A stretch of 64,000 bases of DNA from Pseudomonas sp. Teo4 (GCF_034387475.1 NZ_JAXCIL010000002.1:62001-126000), one strand, 5' to 3'; positions 1-9,680 are shown, counted from the stretch's first letter. Notes: generated from the sequence alone by a model not told the origin. Made by a program: numbers and translations.

Positions 1-3000
1 TTGGCGTTGCTGCTCAGGGTCGTGCCGCCTACGGCGTTCAGAGCACCTGTGCCCAAGGCTGTATTGCTGCCAACCACCAGGGTGCCACCGTTGAGGCTGG
101 TGGTGCCTTGCTGGCTATTGCTGCCATTGAGGGTCAGCGTGCCGGCGCCGGTCTTGACCAAGCCGCCAGTGCCGCTGAGCGCACCGTTGAGGGTGAGGTT
201 GTTGCTGCCCGGTAGGGTGAGGTTGGCGTTCAAGGCAACGGTATTGGCCAATGCCAGGTTAGCGCTGGTGTCCAGGCTGGCGGCGCCCGTCACCGTCAGG
301 CCGCCCGTACCCAGCGCCTGGGCATTGCCCAAGGTCAGGGTACCGGCGCCGAGGCTGGTGCCGCCGCTGTAGGTGTTGGCGTTGCCGAGTGTGAGGTTGG
401 CGCCACCGGCCTTGATCAGGCTGCCACTGCCCGACACGACGCCGGTCAGGCCCAGGTCAGCACTACCGCCGACGGTCAAGGCGCCGCCCAGGGCAAAGGC
501 GTTGCCCAGGGTGACGGCAGTGTTGCTGTCCAGGCTGGTGCCGGCTGCGGCGCTGACTGCCCCCGTGCCGAACGCGGTGTTGTTGCCAACGACGATGCTG
601 CCGCCATTGAACACGGTACCGCCGGTGTAGCTGTTGGCACCGTTGAGCACCAGGGTGCCGCTGTCGAGCTTGGCCAATTGGCCGCTGCCCGAGAGACCGA
701 CGTTCACCGTCGCGGTGACACCCGGGTCGACGCGCACGCTGAAGGCACCGTTGCTGGCGTTGACCAGGTCCAGGCCACCCGCGCCGATCAGGCGATAGCC
801 GTTGGTGACGAACTGCAGGCCGGTGGCGGCCTGGGTGCCGACCACGGTGACATCGCCCGCGGTGCCCTGGAACACCGCGAAGTCGCTGGCCCAGGTGGTG
901 TTGAGCACACCGTTGACATCGGTCCAGTTGGTGTTGGCGCCGTTCCAGGTCCCCGTGCCGCCGTCGATCACGCCGTTGGGGACGTTCTGGCCACCGTCCC
1001 AGAACTGCACGGTGCCAGTGGCACCGCCCACCAGCAGGTTGATCTGGCTGCCGATGGAGGTCTGCACCTGCAGGTCGCCCGGCAGTACGCTGCCTGGGTA
1101 AGTGCCGACCACCACACCGTTGTCCACCAGGGCGCCGGTGTAGTCGAACAAGCGGTAGATACCGGTGCCGAAGCCGCCGATATCGGTGACGTTGAGGGTA
1201 CCGTCGAGGGTCAGGTTGCCGTTGACGTTGACCAGCGCGGTGCCGCCGGTGGATGGCGAGCCCAGGCCGAAATCGAGGATCGAGCCGCTGTGCAAGGTCA
1301 GGGCGCCGGTGGCCAGGGTCGCGCCGCTGTTGGCCAGCAGGTGCGCGCCGTTGGCGATATCGACGGCGCCGAGCAGGCTGCCGGTGCCGCCCAGGCTGGC
1401 ACCACTGTTGACCTGCACGTTGGCGCTGGCCAGGGAGCCGGAGACGTTGAGCAGGCCGGCGTTGACCGTGGAGTTGCCCGCCAGCACGCTCACGCCCGAC
1501 AGCTCCAGGCTGCCGGTGCCGGTCTTCACCAGCCCGCCCGCGCCGGCCAGGGCGCCGCTGAAGACGTTGTTCGAGTTGTTGCCACCCACGGTCAGGTTGC
1601 CGCCACCAGCCACGTTCACCGTGCCTGCACCGCTGAGGCTGCCGATTGCGGCACTGTTACCGAGGTTGAGGCTGGCACCCGCGCCGACATTGAGCGCCGA
1701 GGCGTTGCCCAGCGCGCCAGTGCCCACGGTGGTGAGACTGCCGCCGAGCAGGTCGATGGCGCCGCTGAAGGTATTGTTGCCGCTGAGCGTCAGGTCGGCC
1801 AAGCCGTTCTTGATCAAGCCGCCCGTGCCGCTGAGGGCGCCGCTCAAGGTGAGGTCGTTGCTGCCCCCCACAGTGAGGTTGGCGCCCAGGCCGATGTCGT
1901 TGGCCAGGGTCAGCACGGCGCTGTTGTCGAGGCTGGCGGCACCGGTCACGTTCAGGGCGCCACTGCCGAGGGCGCTACCGTTGCCGATGACCACACCACC
2001 GTCACTCAGGGTGGTGCCACCGGCGTAGGTGTTGACGCCGTTCAAGGTCAGGGTGGCGGTACCGTTCTTGACCAGCTGCCCTGCCCCGCTGAGCACCCCG
2101 CCGAGGGCCAACGCATTGCTGCCGCCCACGGTGAGGTTGGCGTTGAGCGCGACGTTGTTGCCCAGGCTGACGGCGCTGCTGTTGTCCAGGCTCGCGGCGC
2201 CGCCCACGGTCAGGGTCCCCGTGCCGAGCGCGCTGCCGTTGCCAAGCACCAGGCCGCCAGCGTTGAGCAACGTGCCGCCGGCATAGCTGTTGAGGCCACC
2301 GAGGGTAAGCGTTGTGGCACCGTTCTTGATCAGCCGGCCAGTGCCGTCGATCACACCATTGAGGCTCAGGTTGTTGCTGCCGGCCAGGGTGAGGTCGGCA
2401 TCAAGGGTAACGGCGTTGCCGACGCTGAGCGCCGCCGTGCTGTCCAGGCTGCCCGCGCCTGCCACGGTGAGCTTGCCCACGCCGAGCGCCGCAGCGTTGC
2501 CCAGCACCAGGCCGCCGGCATTGAGGGTGGTGCCGCCCAGGTAGGCGTTAGGGCCGGATAGGGTCAGGGTTGCGCTGCCGTTCTTGACCAGGCTACCCGC
2601 GCCGCTGACCAGGCCGCCGAGGCCGAGGTTGGCGCTGCCGCCAATGGTCAGTGCGCCGACCAGGTTGACAGCGTTGCCGAGGTTGACCGCGCTGCTGGCG
2701 TCCAGGCTGGTGCCTGCGGCGGCATTGAGCGCGCCACTGCCCAGCGCGGTGTTGCTGCCGACCACGATGGTGCCGGCATTGAGATTGGTGGCACCGACCT
2801 GGGTGTTGGCGCCAGTGAGGGTCAGCGTGGTGTTGCCGTTCTTGGTCAGGCCGCCGACACCCGCGATCACGCCGCCGAGGGTGAGGTCGTTGCTGCCGGC
2901 GAGAGTGAGGTTGCCGGCCAGGTTCAGCGCGTTGCCGATGTTCAGCCCGGCGATGCTGGTGTCGAGGGTGGTGCCCGCTGCGGCGTTGAGTGCCCCGGTA

Positions 3001-5879
3001 CCCAGCGCGGTGGCGCTGCCCACTACCAGGGTGCCGGCGTTGAGAGTGGTGGTACCGCTCTGGGTGTTGCTGCCCGACAGGGTCAGGCTGGCGCTGCCGT
3101 TCTTGGTCAGCCCACCGGTGCCGCTGAGGTTGCCGGCCAGGACCAGGTTGTTGCCTCCGGCCAAGGTCAGGTTGGCGCCGAGGTTGACGCCGTTGTTCAG
3201 GGTGAATGCCGTGGCGTTGGCCAGGGTCGACGCGCCGCCGACAGACAATGCACCGGTCCCCAGGGCGGCCGCGCTGGCCAGGGTCAGGGTGCCGGCATTG
3301 AGGGTGAGTCCGCCGCTGAAGGTGTTGCTGCCGGTCAGGGTCAGGTTGCTGCCACCGTTCTTGACCAAAGCGCCGGTACCGCTGATCACACCGCTCAGGG
3401 TAGCGGCATTGCTGCCGGGCAGGGTCAGGGTGTTACCGCCCAGGTTGATGGCGTTGCCCAGGTTGACCGTCGCGCCCGCATCGAGGCTGGCGTTGCCGCC
3501 CAGGCTGAGCGCCCCGGTACCCAGGGCATTGTTGTCGCCCACGGTCAGCACGCCCGCGTTGAGGGTAGTGCCTCCGCTGAAGGTGTTGCTGCCGTTGAGG
3601 GTCAGGCCGGCGCTGCCGCTTTTCACCAATGCGCCGGTGCCGCTGATCACGCCGCCCAGGGTGGTAGCGCTGGTGCCCAGCAGGTTCAGGGTGTTGGCAC
3701 CCAGGTTGATGGCATTCCCCAGGTTGACCCCAGTGCTGGCATCGAGGCTGGCGTTGCCGCCCAGGGTCAGCGCGCCGCCGCCCAGGGCGTTGCTGTGGCC
3801 GACGGTGAGCTTGCCGGTGTTGAGCGTCAGGCCGCCGCTGAAGGTGTTGTTGCCATTCAGGGCCAGGTCGCCAGCGCCGTTCTTGATAAGTGCGCCGGTC
3901 CCGCTGATCACGCCGCCCAAAGTGGTGGCGCTGGTGCCCAGAAGGTTGAGGGTGTTGGCGCCGAGGTTGATTGCGTTGGCCAGGCTGACTCCTGTGCTGG
4001 CGTCGAGGCTGGCATTGCCGGTCAGTGCCAGGGCACCGCTGCCCAGCGCGGCGCTGTCGCCGACCGTGAGCTTGCCTGCGCCCAGGCTGGTACCGCCGCT
4101 GAAGGTGTTCACGCCGTTGAGGGTGAGGTCGGCGGCGCCGTTCTTGACCAGGCTGCCGGTGCCGCCAATCACGCCGTTGAGCGTCAGGGCGTTGTTGCCC
4201 GGCAAGGTCAGGGTGCTGCTGCCCAGGTTGATGGCGTTGCCGAGGGACATGGTCGCCGTGTTGTCCAGGGTACCGCTGCCGGTCAGGCCCAACGCGCCGC
4301 TACCCAGGGCGCTGGCATTGCCAAGTGTAAGGGTGCCGCTGGCCAGGGTGGTGCCGCCGCTGTAGGTGTTGACGCCGTTCAGGGTCAGGCCACCGCTGCC
4401 GCTCTTGACCAGCGAGCCCGTGCCGCTAAGCACGCCACCCAAGGTCAGGGCGTTGCTGCCGGGCAAGGTCAGCGCCGCGTTCAACGTCACGTTGTTGTTC
4501 AGCACCAGTGGCACGCTGCCTTGCAGGCTACCGGCACCGCTGACGGTGAGCGCACCGCTGCCGAGCGCCGCGGCGTTGGTCAGGTTGAGGCCGCCGGCGG
4601 CCAGGGTGGTGCCGCCGCTGTAGGTGTTGGTGCCGCCGAGGGTGAGCAGGCCGGCACCGGTCTTGGTCAGGCTGCCGACACCTGAGATCACGCCATTGAG
4701 GGCCATGTCGGTGGCCCCGCCGACGTTCAGGCCAGCATTGAGGGTGAAGTTGTTGGCCAGACTCAGGCCGCCGACAGTGCCCGCCAGCCCGCCGCCATTG
4801 ACGGTGATGGCGCCGCTGCCGAAGGCACTGGCGTTGTCGAAGTTGACCAGGCCATCGTTGAGCGTGGTCTGGGTAGTGCCGCTGAGCACCGGGCCGATCA
4901 GGCTCCAGGTGCCGCTGTCGACGATCAGGCGGTTGAAGTTGATGTAGTTGGTGGCATTGATGGTGCCGCTGCCGCTGGTGCCACTGCCGCCACCGATGGC
5001 GTTGCGCAGCGCCAGGGTATTGGTGCCGCCGGCACCGCCGTCGATCTTGCCGGCTGCCGCGTAGGCAAGGTTGGGGTTGCTGGTGACCAGCAAAGACACG
5101 CCGACGCCGAGCCCGGCACTGACACTGGAGCCGGTGATGGCGTTGAAGCGGTTGGTACTGTTGGCCCCCATCGACAGGCTACCGGTCAGGCTCCCGGCGT
5201 TGGTGAAGGTGTTCCCCGCCGCCGAGGCCTCGAACGCCGTCCGACCGAGAATGGTCCCGGTGTTGGTGAAGTTCACCGTGCTGCCGCCGGTCACGGCGAT
5301 GACCGGGGTGTCCTCGCTCACCAGGGTGAGGCTGGCCAGGGCCGAGGAACCGATACTGCCGGCATTGGTGATGGTCGTGGTTCCCGCCGCACCGTTGCGC
5401 GCGTCCAGCGCCATGCCGGAGAGGTTCAGCAAATTCGCACCCAGCAAGGCACCCGTGCCCTTGATCACGCCCGTGGCATTGTTGTTGATGTTGAGCGTGC
5501 TGCCGGTGCCGGTGTTGCCGATCAGCACGGCGGAGGACTGGATGCTCAGCAGCCCCAGCAAGGTCGGGTCGATGGTGCCGGAGTTGTTCAGCGTGTTGTT
5601 GTTGCCGGCCAGCGACAGGGACGTGCCGCCCACGCCTAGCAGCGTGCCCAGCGAGGCGCCAGGGTTGACGTTGACCGTGAGGCCACTGCCGCCGTTGGTA
5701 TAGCTGGGTGCCAGCGGGTTGGCCGCGCCGTTGCAGGTGATTATGGACCCCGCCGCGCTGCAGACTGCCAGCGCCGGCTCGCTCGACAGGCCAAAGGCCA
5801 TGGCACCGACTGCCAGGCTGACGGCCAGGGAGAGTTGCGAAAAACCGGCAGGCGAACGAAAAGCGGCACGTCTGTCCAC
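1..5879 (-). CDS. Giant autotransporter-type adhesin with PATR repeats (C-terminus outside window)
   Basis: The frame is open from a GTG at 5879 to the window edge, giving at least 1959 residues. The start follows an AGGAG box 7 bp upstream and encodes a signal peptide ending in a PALA-type cleavage site. The passenger is made of at least 16 autotransporter-associated beta-strand repeats of about 85 residues, each with a core like VISGTGALVKNG followed by NTFSGGTTL. A non-repeat block of roughly 250 residues (about positions 700-1480) separates repeats 13 and 14. The composition is Gly/Ala/Leu/Asn/Thr-rich with only two cysteines in the part translated, just after the signal peptide. Such proteins form a beta-helix and are exported by a C-terminal barrel, which would lie left of the window. 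An adhesion or biofilm role is inferred from the family. I translated the N-terminus, the left edge and parts of the middle by hand and found the frame intact. Confidence 0.85.
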   Translation of the reverse strand, partial: MDRRAAFRSPAGFSQLSLAVSLAVGAMAFGLSSEPALAVCSAAGSIITCNGAANPLAPSYTNGGSGLTVNVNPGASLGTLLGVGGTSLSLAGNNNTLNNSGTIDPTLLGLLSIQSSAVLIGNTGTGSTLNINNNATGVIKGTGALLGANLLNLSGMALDARNGAAGTTTITNAGSIGSSALASLTLVSEDTPVIAVTGGSTVNFTNTGTILGRTAFEASAAGNTFTNAGSLTGSLSMGANSTNRFNAITGSSVSAGLGVGVSLLVTSNPNLAYAAAGKIDGGAGGTNTLALRNAIGGGSGTSGSGTINATNYINFNRLIVDSGTWSLIGPVLSGTTQTTLNDGLVNFDNASAFGSGAITVNGGGLAGTVGGLSLANNFTLNAGLNVGGATDMALNGVISGVGSLTKTGAGLLTLGGTNTYSGGTTLAAGGLNLTNAAALGSGALTVSGAGSLQGSVPLVLNNNVTLNAALTLPGSNALTLGGVLSGTGSLVKSGSGGLTLNGVNTYSGGTTLASGTLTLGNASALGSGALGLTGSGTLDNTATMSLGNAINLGSSTLTLPGNNALTLNGVIGGTGSLVKNGAADLTLNGVNTFSGGTSLGAGKLTVGDSAALGSGALALTGNASLDASTGVSLANAINLGANTLNLLGTSATTLGGVISGTGALIKNGAGDLALNGNNTFSGGLTLNTGKLTVGHSNALGGGALTLGGNASLDASTGVNLGNAINLGANTLNLLGTSATTLGGVISGTGALVKSGSAGLTLNGSNTFSGGTTLNAGVLTVGDNNALGTGALSLGGNASLDAGATVNLGNAINLGGNTLTLPGSNAATLSGVISGTGALVKNGGSNLTLTGSNTFSGGLTLNAGTLTLASAAALGTGALSVGGASTLANATAFTLNNGVNLGANLTLAGGNNLVLAGNLSGTGGLTKNGSASLTLSGSNTQSGTTTLNAGTLVVGSATALGTGALNAAAGTTLDTSIAGLNIGNALNLAGNLTLAGSNDLTLGGVIAGVGGLTKNGNTTLTLTGANTQVGATNLNAGTIVVGSNTALGSGALNAAAGTSLDASSAVNLGNAVNLVGALTIGGSANLGLGGLVSGAGSLVKNGSATLTLSGPNAYLGGTTLNAGGLVLGNAAALGVGKLTVAGAGSLDSTAALSVGNAVTLDADLTLAGSNNLSLNGVIDGTGRLIKNGATTLTLGGLNSYAGGTLLNAGGLVLGNGSALGTGTLTVGGAASLDNSSAVSLGNNVALNANLTVGGSNALALGGVLSGAGQLVKNGTATLTLNGVNTYAGGTTLSDGGVVIGNGSALGSGALNVTGAASLDNSAVLTLANDIGLGANLTVGGSNDLTLSGALSGTGGLIKNGLADLTLSGNNTFSGAIDLLGGSLTTVGTGALGNASALNVGAGASLNLGNSAAIGSLSGAGTVNVAGGGNLTVGGNNSNNVFSGALAGAGGLVKTGTGSLELSGVSVLAGNSTVNAGLLNVSGSLASANVQVNSGASLGGTGSLLGAVDIANGAHLLANSGATLATGALTLHSGSILDFGLGSPSTGGTALVNVNGNLTLDGTLNVTDIGGFGTGIYRLFDYTGALVDNGVVVGTYPGSVLPGDLQVQTSIGSQINLLVGGATGTVQFWDGGQNVPNGVIDGGTGTWNGANTNWTDVNGVLNTTWASDFAVFQGTAGDVTVVGTQAATGLQFVTNGYRLIGAGGLDLVNASNGAFSVRVDPGVTATVNVGLSGSGQLAKLDSGTLVLNGANSYTGGTVFNGGSIVVGNNTAFGTGAVSAAAGTSLDSNTAVTLGNAFALGGALTVGGSADLGLTGVVSGSGSLIKAGGANLTLGNANTYSGGTSLGAGTLTLGNAQALGTGGLTVTGAASLDTSANLALANTVALNANLTLPGSNNLTLNGALSGTGGLVKTGAGTLTLNGSNSQQGTTSLNGGTLVVGSNTALGTGALNAVGGTTLSSNA
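373..4623 (-). repeat. Tandem coding repeats of about 255-258 bp inside the adhesin
   Basis: The adhesin gene contains consecutive units of about 85-86 codons. The units around 3610-3865 and 3870-4125 are the most alike and share long stretches at DNA level (for example the blocks starting near 3650 and 3910, each beginning with CCGCTGATCACGCCGCC). This points to recent unit duplication or gene conversion, while other units have drifted. The periodicity also creates long antisense frames on the plus strand, which are not genes. Confidence 0.75.
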
Positions 5880-6271
5880 GGAGAGCTCCTTCGTGGATCA
5901 GGCCATTCAGTCCTTGAATGCGTGTATAGCGGGAAAGCAAAAGAGCAACGAAACACGCGACGGCCCAAACGCCTAATCACTGGCTACGAATATCCTTTGG
6001 GGGAATGTGTAGCCGCTGTAGGGCGGGCAGGCAGGCGTAAAGATAAGTTAAATAGTGTTAATGCTATGTAAAGGTGCCAGGTATTTCGCGGGTTTCGAGC
6101 GATGCCTGGTTGGATCCAACCGACGAGCGGTAGTGGCACTTCGCCAATGCGTGAACGGGTTAACCGTTTCAGTCACTTCCTTGGCGAAACAGACACTGTG
6201 GAAGCCGGTTTACCCGCGAAAACGTCAGTGAATTCATGGACGCCTATGTGGATAAACCGACTGCTGCAAGG
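5880..6271. other. Intergenic region upstream of the adhesin
   Basis: This 392-bp gap lies between the adhesin start and the Cys-cluster gene. It has an AT-rich patch at 6040-6075. A TATACA hexamer on the minus strand (5928 to 5923) would give a leader of about 37 nt, but I see no good -35 partner. A small hairpin (CATTCA/TGAATG, 5904-5920) lies in the putative leader. Further out are a perfect 14-bp palindrome GGTTGGATCCAACC (6108-6121), an inverted pair TTCGCCAA/TTGGCGAA (about 6139-6187) and a degenerate REP-like piece near 6199-6232. I see no gene. Confidence 0.5.
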
Positions 6272-6655
6272 TCAGGCCACCTTGGCCCCGCCATCCGGCC
6301 AATTCGGCTCGTTGGCCCCCGGCGGCGTCAACGGTGGCAGGCCGTAGAACGCGCGTGCATCGTCGCAGCTGGGGTTATGCACACCATTTTCCCAGGACGC
6401 ATCGAATTCACGGCAGGGGCTGGAGCGGTTCTCGTAGATGGTGCAGGCCACCTGAGTGCCGATCTCGCCGCCCAGGCTGATGCAGCGACAGGGCTTGGCG
6501 TCGGTGCCGATCATGGCTACGCGGGTGGGGTTGATCTGTACCACCAGGTCATCGGGCACAAGCCCCCCGGCAGACTGGCATTCACCCCAAAAGAAGGACA
6601 CACGGAAGTACCCGCAGCAGGCGCCGCAGTCAAGGCAAGGGTTGTTTTCGGACAT
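6272..6655 (-). CDS. YkgJ-family Cys-cluster protein (127 aa)
   Basis: The N-terminus carries [11 protein letters not shown], the CxxCxxCC signature of the YkgJ/UPF0153 family. Further cysteines (CQS, KPCRC, CTIY, SPCREF) complete a probable metal-binding site for zinc or an iron-sulphur centre. The protein is cytoplasmic with no signal peptide, and its 127 residues fit the shorter members of the family. The biochemical role of the family is not established. It lies 151 bp downstream of the aminotransferase in the same orientation, but a hairpin between them suggests separate transcripts. The ATG at 6655 is the natural start; no strong ribosome-binding site is visible. A second, longer family member lies at 18998-19732. 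Confidence 0.85.
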   Translation of the reverse strand: MSENNPCLDCGACCGYFRVSFFWGECQSAGGLVPDDLVVQINPTRVAMIGTDAKPCRCISLGGEIGTQVACTIYENRSSPCREFDASWENGVHNPSCDDARAFYGLPPLTPPGANEPNWPDGGAKVA

Positions 6656-6774
6656 GATGGCACGGAGGGAAGGTTGTTGTTATCGGGACTGGCCCGCGGC
6701 GCCATTTTTAATCGAAGCCAGGTCGGCTGAGAAGAGGGGTAATGCAAAAAAACATTGCCGCCGATCCGGCAGCA

Positions 6775-6799
6775 TCAGGGGCCGGTTCACGGCCCCTGA
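6775..6799 (-). terminator. Hairpin downstream of the aminotransferase gene
   Basis: A perfect 9-bp stem (TCAGGGGCC/GGCCCCTGA, 7-nt loop) starts just past the alaC stop. On the minus strand it is followed about 20 nt later by a second small hairpin (CTGCCG/CGGCA) and a run of seven T at about 6746-6752, so the pair may act as a tandem terminator. Confidence 0.55.
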
Positions 6800-6806
6800 T
6801 TCACGA

Positions 6807-8018
6807 CTACTTATTACGGGCCAGGCCGTCAGCCCGGAACATCTGGCGGATGCCGCGAATCGCCTGGCGAATGCGGTCCTGGTTCTCGATCAGGGCAAAG
6901 CGCACATGGTCATCGCCGTAGTCGCCGAAGCCGATGCCCGGAGAAACACAGACCTTGGCCTCGGCCAGCAGCTTCTTGGAAAACTCCAGCGAGCCAAGAT
7001 GGGCGTACTGCTCTGGAATCTTCGCCCAGACGTACATCGATGCCTTGGGATTCTCGACCATCCAGCCCAACTCGTGCAGCCCTTTGACCAGCAAGTTGCG
7101 ACGCTGGCGGTACTGCTCGGCAATGTCGCGCACGCATTGCTGGTCGCCTTCCAGTGCCGCGATGGCCGCCACTTGCAGCGGTGTGAAGGTACCGTAGTCG
7201 TGGTAGCTCTTGATCCGCGCCAGGGCACTCACCAGCTCGGGGTTGCCGACCATGAAGCCGATGCGCCAACCGGCCATGTTGTAGCTCTTGGACAGGGTGA
7301 AGAACTCCACCGCAATGTCCTTGGCACCCGGAACCTGCATGATCGACGGAGCCTTCCAGCCGTCGTAGACGATGTCGGCGTAGGCCAGGTCATGCACCAC
7401 CAGTACGTCATATTGCTTGGCCAAGGCCACCACGCGCTCGAAGAAGTCCAGCTCGACACACTGAGCGGTGGGGTTGGAGGGGAAGCCGAGGATCATCATC
7501 TTAGGCTTGGGGATGGACTCGCGAATCGCCCGCTCAAGCTCGTTGAAGAAGTCCACGCCCGGCACCAGCGGCACGGAGCGAACCTGCGCTCCGGCGATGA
7601 CCGCGCCGTAGATGTGAATCGGGTAGCTCGGGTTGGGCACCAGCACGGTGTCGCCATGGTCGAGGGTGCCAAGCATCAGGTGCGCCAGGCCCTCTTTCGA
7701 ACCAATGGTGACGATGGCTTCGCTTTCCGGGTCGATGTCGACCTCGTAGCGGTCCTTGTACCAGTTGGAGATGGCACGGCGCAGACGCGGAATACCACGA
7801 GAGGTGGAGTAGCCATGGGTGTCTTCACGCTGGGCGACCTGCACCAGCTTCTCGACGATGTGCGGCGGTGTGGCACCGTCGGGGTTGCCCATGCTCAGGT
7901 CGATGATGTCCTCGCCACGGCGGCGGGCTGCCATCTTGAGCTCGGCGGTGATGTTGAAGACGTAGGGCGGGAGACGATCGATACGCGCAAAGCGGCGCGG
8001 CGAACCTGGATTGGCCAT
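6807..8018 (-). CDS. alaC: Alanine-type aminotransferase, PLP-dependent class I/II (403 aa)
   Basis: This is a full-length fold-type I aminotransferase. The N-terminus [15 protein letters not shown] and the motif [13 protein letters not shown] are typical of the AlaC/YfdZ group. The PLP lysine lies in [15 protein letters not shown] (about residue 238), preceded by the conserved Asp/Tyr of [14 protein letters not shown], and the substrate-binding Arg is in the C-terminal domain (VRFALIEN). The expected reaction is pyruvate plus glutamate giving alanine plus 2-oxoglutarate, in the cytoplasm. The start ATG at 8018 has GAGGAAACC directly upstream. In several Pseudomonas genomes this gene sits beside thrA-like hom genes, which is not so here. 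Family assignment is firm; exact substrate is inferred. Confidence 0.88.
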   Translation of the reverse strand: MANPGSPRRFARIDRLPPYVFNITAELKMAARRRGEDIIDLSMGNPDGATPPHIVEKLVQVAQREDTHGYSTSRGIPRLRRAISNWYKDRYEVDIDPESEAIVTIGSKEGLAHLMLGTLDHGDTVLVPNPSYPIHIYGAVIAGAQVRSVPLVPGVDFFNELERAIRESIPKPKMMILGFPSNPTAQCVELDFFERVVALAKQYDVLVVHDLAYADIVYDGWKAPSIMQVPGAKDIAVEFFTLSKSYNMAGWRIGFMVGNPELVSALARIKSYHDYGTFTPLQVAAIAALEGDQQCVRDIAEQYRQRRNLLVKGLHELGWMVENPKASMYVWAKIPEQYAHLGSLEFSKKLLAEAKVCVSPGIGFGDYGDDHVRFALIENQDRIRQAIRGIRQMFRADGLARNK

Positions 8019-8089
8019 GGTTTCCTCTGGAGACGTAAGCGCCCGGAACCGTCCGAGCGACGTTGGCCGATGTGGCGGCCTGATTCAGA

Positions 8090-8118
8090 AGATAGTGCCG
8101 AAACAGGATACCTGTAAA
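8090..8118 (-). promoter_or_regulatory. Candidate sigma-70 promoter of the aminotransferase gene
   Basis: On the minus strand a TTTACA (-35, 8118 to 8113) is separated by 17 bp from CTATCT (-10, 8095 to 8090). This would start RNA near 8083 and leave a leader of about 65 nt before the ATG at 8018. The region just upstream (8125-8190) is strongly AT-rich, like an UP element. Confidence 0.5.
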
Positions 8119-8193
8119 GGACAATTTCCTGTTTTGTTAGAATTTTTCAGATGTATTTTTTGAAAATTCAAATTTTATGTTTTTAGGGACTGC

Positions 8194-8282
8194 CCTATCG
8201 CCGGCAAGCCGGCTCCCACAGGTACAGCGACGACCTCAAGATCACCGCAATACCTGTAGGAGCCGGCTTGCCGGCGATAAGG
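8194..8282. repeat. REP pair (BIME), GCCGGCAAGCCGGC family
   Basis: Two inverted copies of a sequence of about 31 bp (ATCGCCGGCAAGCCGGCTCC and its complement) are separated by about 26 bp. Each copy is itself palindromic. This is the common P. putida-type REP arrangement. Confidence 0.9.
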
Positions 8283-8347
8283 CCGGTACAGGCAACACAA
8301 GACAGTTGCTCCCACAGGAATTACACAGGCCCTGAGTTCTGTGCAAT

Positions 8348-8380
8348 ACCTGTGGGAGCGGGTTTACCCGCGAAGGGGCC
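8348..8380. repeat. Single REP element, variant core
   Basis: A lone copy of the variant form with core GAGCGGGTTTACCCGCGAA, preceded by the usual CCTGTGG flank. It sits between the REP pair and the cyo terminator. Confidence 0.75.
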
Positions 8381-8395
8381 AGCACAGAAAAAACC

Positions 8396-8429
8396 CATAA
8401 AAAAACCCCGGCGCATTGGCCGGGGTTTT
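8396..8429 (-). terminator. Rho-independent terminator of the cyo operon
   Basis: On the minus strand an 11-bp perfect stem (AAAACCCCGGC/GCCGGGGTTTT) with a 6-nt loop is followed by an uninterrupted T run. It lies about 20 bp past the cyoE stop codon. Confidence 0.92.
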
Positions 8430-8448
8430 CGTGTAACAGGCAGCTGTA

Positions 8449-9336
8449 TCAGCGCGCGTAGGTCATCAGCACGTCCGCAGCGGTCTGGCTGTCCACCGAC
8501 ATCATCACGCTCAGGGCGGTGACGGTGAGGATGGAGAAACCGAATACCTTGCGGGCCCACTTGCTGTCGTCCTCGGCCTTGTAGCCACCCCACGCCATGT
8601 ACAGCCAGTACAGGCCCATGGCTGCTGCCACGGCCAGGTAGCCGAGACCGGCGTAACCGCCGAGGGTAAGCATCAGGGTTGCGAGCACGAAGGCCAGCAC
8701 GTACAGCACGATCTGCTTCTTCGCCGCCAGAATACCGCGCGCCACCGGCAGGACCGGAATGTTGGCAGCGCTGTAATCCTTGAAGCGGAAGATGGCGATC
8801 GCGAAGCTGTGCGGCATCTGCCACAGGCTGAACATCACCAGCAGGGTCACAGCAGCCAGGTCGAAGCTGTTGCTCACGGCGCAGTAGCCGATCACCGGAG
8901 GCATGGCACCCGAAAGGCTGCCGACCAAGGTGCCGTGCACCGATTTGCGCTTCAGCCACAGGCTGTAGAAACCGACGTAGACGATGAAGCCAATCAGCGC
9001 ACAGAACGCCGACAGCGGGTTGGCCTGAACATACAGCAGGCTGAAGCCCGCCACCCCGAGAAGGGTGGCGTAGGCCAGCGCGAGGGGCAGCGGCATGCCG
9101 CCCTGAACCATGACGCGGTTCTTGGTACGTTCCATCTTGATGTCGATGTCGCGGTCGATGCAGTTGTTGAACACGCAACCGGACGCCACCACCAGGGAAG
9201 TACCCACTACCACCGCCAGGAACAGGGCGAAATCCACATGGCCCTTCGCGGCAAGGAAGAAACCGCCTGCCACGGAAAGCACGTTACCGAAAATGATCCC
9301 CGGTTTGGTGATTTGGATAAAGTGCTTAACGGACAT
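8449..9336 (-). CDS. cyoE: Protohaem IX farnesyltransferase (295 aa)
   Basis: CyoE converts protohaem to haem O by adding a farnesyl group, supplying the cofactor of the bo3 oxidase encoded just upstream. The sequence shows the UbiA-family signature [17 protein letters not shown] (about residues 57-73), whose Asp-rich motif binds the Mg-diphosphate substrate, and a second Asp-containing loop around RFKDYSAA. About eight hydrophobic segments mark it as an integral inner-membrane protein. The length matches the family. The ATG at 9336 has GAGGTAAG upstream. It is the last gene of cyoABCDE, 11 nt after cyoD, and ends at a strong terminator. Confidence 0.95.
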   Translation of the reverse strand: MSVKHFIQITKPGIIFGNVLSVAGGFFLAAKGHVDFALFLAVVVGTSLVVASGCVFNNCIDRDIDIKMERTKNRVMVQGGMPLPLALAYATLLGVAGFSLLYVQANPLSAFCALIGFIVYVGFYSLWLKRKSVHGTLVGSLSGAMPPVIGYCAVSNSFDLAAVTLLVMFSLWQMPHSFAIAIFRFKDYSAANIPVLPVARGILAAKKQIVLYVLAFVLATLMLTLGGYAGLGYLAVAAAMGLYWLYMAWGGYKAEDDSKWARKVFGFSILTVTALSVMMSVDSQTAADVLMTYAR

Positions 9337-9347
9337 GCAGTCTTACC

Positions 9348-9680
9348 TCACTTGGCCATCATTTCGAAGTGGATGCTGAACATGATCCACAGCGACAGGC
9401 CGACCAGCAGAGCGATTACCAGGGCGGTGAACAGGAACGTCGACACGTTGGAACGCTGCTCTTTCGAGCGGTCCATGTGCAGGAAGTACACGAGGTGTAC
9501 GACTACCTGGATGACGGCCATGGCCACCACGACCAGAACGGTCAGGTTCTTCGGCAGGCTTGGGAACATCACCAGGCCGAACGGGATCGCGGTCAGGATG
9601 ATCGACAGTACGAAGCCGACCATGTACGACTTGACGCTACCGTGATTGCCTTCGTGATGAGTGTCGTGTGCGCTAGCCAT
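9348..9680 (-). CDS. cyoD: Cytochrome bo3 oxidase subunit IV (110 aa)
   Basis: This small membrane subunit of the ubiquinol oxidase has a His-rich start (ASAHDTHHEGNHG) and three hydrophobic segments (about residues 17-38, 45-67 and 78-100), the usual CyoD plan. It helps assemble the CuB site of subunit I. Its ATG overlaps the cyoC stop codon as TAATG, so translation is probably coupled. The length is normal. Confidence 0.93.
   Translation of the reverse strand: MASAHDTHHEGNHGSVKSYMVGFVLSIILTAIPFGLVMFPSLPKNLTVLVVVAMAVIQVVVHLVYFLHMDRSKEQRSNVSTFLFTALVIALLVGLSLWIMFSIHFEMMAK

Noticed and set aside
678..2561. Long plus-strand frame of 627 residues across the left part of the window
   Set aside because: It is antisense to the repeat adhesin; the sequence is a low-complexity mirror of the repeat (Gly/Ala/Val/Glu/Gln) with no ribosome-binding site.
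2584..4365. Plus-strand frame of 593 residues, Pro/Leu/Arg-rich
   Set aside because: A shadow of the adhesin repeats in the other orientation; its periodic composition reflects the repeats, not a protein.
6108..6121. Perfect palindrome GGTTGGATCCAACC
   Set aside because: It is isolated, with no promoter or partner repeat near it; kept as part of the intergenic description only.
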